64,000 nucleotides of DNA, from NCBI RefSeq assembly GCF_001894765.1, contig NZ_BCWV01000003.1:248001-312000 (forward strand). Direction: 5' to 3'. A program made the position numbers and the translations under genes. The notes below the pieces were generated by a model. The model saw nothing but the letters and a program-made list of their open reading frames with translations, did no database searches and was not told where the DNA came from. Positions within the stretch are counted from its first letter, which is position 1. The number at the start of each line of letters is the position of its first letter. The stretch is from Rhodococcoides corynebacterioides NBRC 14404. Its GTDB lineage: Bacteria; Actinomycetota; Actinomycetes; Mycobacteriales; Mycobacteriaceae. Of the stretch, positions 24,501 to 30,500 are shown piece by piece.

Positions 24501-27500
24501 CCGTGCCGGACGCGGCCGGTCGGTCGGGAGCTCGAGCACTTCCGGCGCACCGGCGAGGGTGCGGCGCCAGAATTCGAGCTGGCGCCCGGCCGGTGACGTC
24601 GGATCGTCGGGCTCGCCGAGGACTCGGCGCTGCCAGAGTGCGACGTCGGCGTACTGCACCGGCAGGGGCTCCCACCCGGGCTCCACGCCGTCCGCTCGGG
24701 CGGTGTAGGCGACCATCACGTCGCGGGCGAGCGCGGCCATGGACGCACCGTCCGCGGCGATGTGGTGGACCACCACGACGAGCACGTGGTCGGCGGGCCC
24801 GGCCTGGAACAGACGAGCACGGACCGGCGGTGCCGCCGCCACGTCGAAGCCGGTCGACACGAAGTCGACGACGGCCTCGAGCAACTGCTTCTCGACGCCG
24901 GTGTCGCCGCCCAGCAGAGCCACCGGAGTCAGATCGACGGTCACCTCGGACGCGGGTCGGACGTCCTGGTGGGGTCCACTGTCGTCCGTCTCGGGATAGC
25001 GAGTGCGCAGCACCTCGTGCCGCTCGATCACGTCCGCCACGGCGGCCTGCAGCGCATCGGTGTTCACCGATCCGGTGAGACGGACGGGCAACACGATGTT
25101 GTACGCGGGCGACGACGGGTCGAATCGGTTGAGCAGCCACATCGACTGCTGCGCGGGCGACAGCGGCACGTGGTCCGGACGCGGGCCGGCGGTGAGAGCC
25201 GGGAGATCGGTCACGGCCGCGTCGTCCGCCGTCGCGGCACCGACCACCGCGGCGAGACCGGCGACGGTGGGGTTCTCGAACACGTCGCGCACGCCCACGC
25301 GTCGTCCGGCGCCGAGCGCATTGACCCGCGCGACCAGCTTGGTCGCGACCAACGAGTTGCCGCCGACGTCGAAGAAGGAGTCGTGCACGCCGACGGACGG
25401 CAGGCCGAGGACGTCCGAGAAGACCTCGGCGAGAGCACGTTCGACGTCGGTACCGGGTCCGTCGTCGCCGGTGGAGGTGAACTGCGGAGCGGGCAGGGCC
25501 CGGCGGTCCAGCTTGCCGGCCGGAGTCAACGGCACCGAGTCGAGCACGACGACGGCGCCCGGCACCATGTGCGCGGGCAACGTGGCCGCGGTGTGCGTCC
25601 TGATCGTCTCGGCCGCGTCGTCGTCCGACGCCAGCGGCGATCCGGCTCGCGGCAGCACGTAGGTGACCAGGGTCGTGGCCCCGGACGGCAGGGGCACGCC
25701 GAGGGTGACGGCGAACTCGACGTCGTCGTGGCCGCCGACGGCGGCGTCGATCTCGCCCAGCTCGACGCGGAAACCGCGGATCTTCACCTGGAAGTCGCTG
25801 CGCCCCAGGTACTCCACGGCCCACTCGCCGCGGTCCTCGACCCACCGCGCGACGTCGCCGGTGCGGTACATGCGGGCGCCGGGAACGGTGCCGGACGGGT
25901 CCGCCACGTAGCGCTCGGAGGTGAGGCTCCGACGCTCGTGGTACCCGCGAGTGACCGACGGGCCCGACAGGTAGAGCTCACCCGGCACGCCGGGACCCAC
26001 CGGCCGCAGCCGCGCGTCGAGGATCGAGGCGCGCATGCCGCGAATCGGCGGACCGATCACGACGCGGCGGTCGGCGGTGAGCTCGGTGGTGTTGGACAGG
26101 ATCGTGGTCTCGGTCGGCCCGTAGCCGTTGAACATGCGTCGCCCCGGGGCCCAGCGCCGGACCAGATCGTCCGGCACGGCCTCGCCGCCCACGACGACCC
26201 GATCGAAATGCGGTGCGGCAGCGGGGTCCACGGTCGCGAGCGCGGCCGGCGTGACGAAGCCGTGCGTCACCTCGTGACGACGCAGGAACGCCTCGAGCTC
26301 CTCACCGCCGTACACGTCGGCAGGGACGACCACCAGCGTCGCGGCGGCGCCCGTCGCGAGCAGAAGCTCGAGCACCGACGCGTCGAAGCTCGGCGAGGCG
26401 AACGCCATGACCCGCGACTGCGGCCCGGCCTCGAACGTGTCGGTCACCTCGGCGGTGAAGTCGACCAGTCCCCGGTGGATCGCCGCGACGCCCTTCGGCG
26501 CCCCCGTCGTGCCGGAGGTGTAGATCATGTAGGCCATCGAGTCCGGGCTCGGCGCCCCGGCGAGCTCGCCGGCCTCGACCGGGGTGTCCCGATGGGCCGC
26601 GAGCAATTCGCGGGCCCGCGCGTCGTCGATGCGGAGCCACTCGACGTCGTCCGGGAGCGGCTCGGCGAGCACCGCGTCGGTGCCGACCGAGGTCAGGCCC
26701 AGCACCGCGGCGGAGTCGATGACCATGTGGCGCACGCGCTCGGCCGGGTAGCGGGGATCGACCGGCAGGTACGCCGCGCCGCTCTTGACCACGGCCCAGA
26801 GAGCGACGAAGTACGCCACGGACCGCGGAATGGCCAGCGCCACCACCGTTTCGGTGGTCGCACCGCGTGCGAGCAGTTCCCGCGCGAGCGCCGACGATCG
26901 CCGGTCGAGCTCGGCGTAGGTGATGGAGTCGTCGTCGGTGACCACCGCGTCGCCGTCCGGACGGCGGCGCACCGCGTCGGCGAACAGGTCACCGAGCAGG
27001 CGCGGCTCGAGGGACGGCGCCCCGCGCACGGCGCTGACCTGGTTCAGCCGCTCCGCGGGCAGCGCCTCGATGTCGTCCACCCGGCGGGCGGTGTCCTCGC
27101 CGACCGCGGCGAGAACGCCGAGGAAGCCGTCCATGATGTCGCGGACCTCGTCGGCGCCGATGCGACCCGGCAGGTACTTCGCGATCAGACGCAGATCCGG
27201 ATCGGCGACGGCGATGACGGTCAGCGGGTAGTGAGTGGCATCGCCGGACTCGACCCCGAGCACGCGCAACCCGTCGAAATCCGCTTCGCGCGTGAGCGCT
27301 TCGCGGTCGAGCGGGTAGGACTCGTACACCATGAGCGTGTCGAACAGGGGGCCCACGCCCACGCTCTGCTGGATGTCGGTCAGGCCGACGTAGTGGTGGT
27401 CGAGCAACGACGTCTGCTCGCGCTGCAGCCGCTCCAGCAGCGAGCCGACGTCGTCACCGCGCTGCAGACGGACCCGGACGGGCAACGTGTTGATGAACAG

Positions 27501-30500
27501 GCCCAGCATCGACTCGATACCCGGAACCTGCGGGGGGCGGCCGGAGACGGTGGTACCGAAGACCACGTCGTCGCGACCCGTGTTGCGCGACAGCACGATT
27601 CCCCACGACGCCTGCAGGACGGTGTTCAGGGTGACACCGCGATCGCGGGCGAAGGAGTGGAGCCGCTCGCTCACCTCCGCGGGCACCGGCACGACGTGGT
27701 CGGCCGGCACCGCATCGGCGGCGGCCTCGGTGGCGGGGCTCGCGGCCGGCACCAGCGCCGTCGGCTCCTCGACACCCTCGAGCGCCCCCGCCCAGGCGGC
27801 GAGCGACGCCCGATCGTCGCGCGCCGCCAGCCAGGCCAGGTAGTCACGGTAGGGGCGCACCCGCGGCAGCGACGCCGGGTCGCGAGAGACGTAGAGCGAC
27901 AACAGGTCCTGCACCACGATGGGCAACGACCAGCCGTCGAGCAGGATGTGATGGTTGGTCATCGCGAAGACGTGGCGGTCCGGCCCGGTGCGGATCAGCA
28001 GGAACCGCAGCAGCGGGGGCGCGGTCATGTCGAAGCGCGCCGTGCGCTCGGCGAGCACCGCCTCGCGGGCAGCGGTCTCCACGTCCGCGGCCGTGAGGTC
28101 CGGATCGGCGGTGAGGTCGCGATGCGTCCACGGCGCCACCGCGGAGTCGACCACGACCTGCAGGGCGGTGCCCTCGTCGTCGACCACGAAGCCGGCACGG
28201 AGATTCGGGTGCCGCGCGACCAGACCGTCGGCGGCCGCGTGCAGACGCTCGGCGTCGAGACGTCCGCCCAACTCCAGCACGATCTGCGTGGAGTAGACGT
28301 CGAGGTGATCGCCGGCGAGCGCCGAGTGGAACAGCAGACCCGCCTGCAGCGGAGCCAGCGGCCAGATGTCCTCCAGACCCGGGTAGGTGGTCTCGAGCGA
28401 CTCGATGACGGACTGGCCGACTCGCACCAGGTCGACGTCCGACGGGGTCAGACCGCCGGCGTCCGGCTCGGCCGAATGGGTGGCCAGGGCACCCAGAGCC
28501 TCGGACCACACCAGGGCGAGATCCTCGATCTCGGTCCGCGAGAACAGCGTCGACGGGTACTCGAACGTGGTTCGCAGGGTGGGACCGTGCTCGCCGTCCA
28601 CCACCATCGCGGTGACGTCGATCTCGACCTGCACGGGGACGTCGTCGCCGCGGAGGCCGTTCAGCGCCGCGTGCCGGGCGTCCGGGAACCATCCGCCGGC
28701 GCGGATCTCCTCGGGCACGTCGGCGGTACCGACGCGGCCCAGGTAGTTGAAACCGACGGACGGAACCGGAGCATCGGCGTCGATCACCGGCTCGGGGCCG
28801 TGACGCAGCAGTCCGTAGCCGACGCCGCGGTCGGGCACGTCGGACAGCTGCTCCTTGACGGCCTTGATCGCCGTGCCGGCCGCACCGCCACCCGACAGTG
28901 CGTCGGCGAGGTCGACGTCGGTGACGTCCAGGCGCACCGGATACATCGTGGTGAACCAGCCGACCGTCCGCGAGAGGTCCGCGCCCGGCACCAACTCCTC
29001 CTCGCGGCCGTGGCCCTCGAGGTTGACCGCGAACGAGCGTGCCGAATTGCCGCGCCGACGTTCCCACTGCCCGACCGCGAGCGCGAGCGCCGTCAGCAGA
29101 CCGTCGTTGACGCCGCCGCGGAACGTCGTCGGGACCGTGGTGAGCATCGCGTACGTCACCGGGTACGGCGACGTCACGTCGATCCGGTCGAGCGACGCCA
29201 CCGTGTCCACGGCAGGATCGAGCGGACGCGAGGCGAAGAGCTCCTGCTCGGCACCGAGCGCGGTGCGCCAGTGCGGCAGCTGCGCCTGCACGGTCTCGCT
29301 CGTCGCACGCTCGCGCAACGCGTGCGCCCAGCGTCGGAACGACGTTCCGCTCGGCTGCAGCGCCACCGGTTCGCCCGCCGACGACTGGGCCCACGCCGTC
29401 GCCAGGTCGGGCAGCAGGATTCGCCAGGACACACCGTCGACCACGAGGTGGTGCAGCACGATCAGCAGGCGGTCGCGGTCGTCCGAACGGGACTCGGGAT
29501 CGGAACCGGACTCGAGCCACACGAAGGCGGCGGTGCGACCCGCAGCGGGGTCGAGTCGGCTCAGCGCCTCGCGGGAGATCTCGCCGAGCGCGGCGTCGAA
29601 GTCGGCGGTGCCGATGCGCGGCGTGAGGATCCGATGCTCGAGCAGGGACTCCACCGGCACCGCGTCACCGGCGGGCGGCACCGTCAGCGACCAGCCGTCG
29701 TCGGTCCGCTCCAGCCGCGCGCGCAGAGCGTCGTGATGCGCCACGACCGCGGCGATCGTGTCGACGACCCGGGCCTCGTCGGCCCCGGTCCGGTCGAGAC
29801 CGGGCGGGAGATCGACCACGATCGACTGCGCGAACGACGCCGTGAGCGCCGGATCCGCCGCCATCCACGCGATGATCGGGGTGAGCGGGACCGATCCCAC
29901 TCCGCCACCGGGCAATTCGTCCAGCACCGGCGTCTCGGCCGCCTCGGACACGACCTCGGCCAACCGCGCCACGGTCTTGGCCTCGAACACGTCTCGCGGC
30001 GTGATCTGCAGACCGGCGGCCTTCGCTCGGGCGACCAGCTGGATGGACATGATGCTGTCGCCGCCGAGGGCGAAGAACGAATCGTCGACACCCACCCGTG
30101 CGACACCCAGGACGTCGGCGACGAGGGCGGCGATCTGCTGCTCGACCGGCGTGGTGGGAGCACGGAAGGAGGCGCCGGCGTCGCGGAAGACCGGCTCCGG
30201 CAGCTGCCGCCGGTCGAGCTTGCCGCTCGAGTTGAGGGGCATGGAGTCGATGACGGTGATCGCATCCGGAACCATGTACGCGGGCAACATGTCCGCGACC
30301 ACGTCGGCGAGGGCTGCGGGGTCGACGGTGCGCCCGGAGGCCGGCACCACGTACGCCACCAGGCGCTGACCGAGGTCACCGTGATGGACCACGACGACGG
30401 CCTCACGAACGGCGTCGTCCTGCAGCAGCGTGGCCTCGATCTCGCCCAACTCGATCCGCTGACCGCGCACCTTGACCTGGAAGTCCGTGCGGCCCAGGTA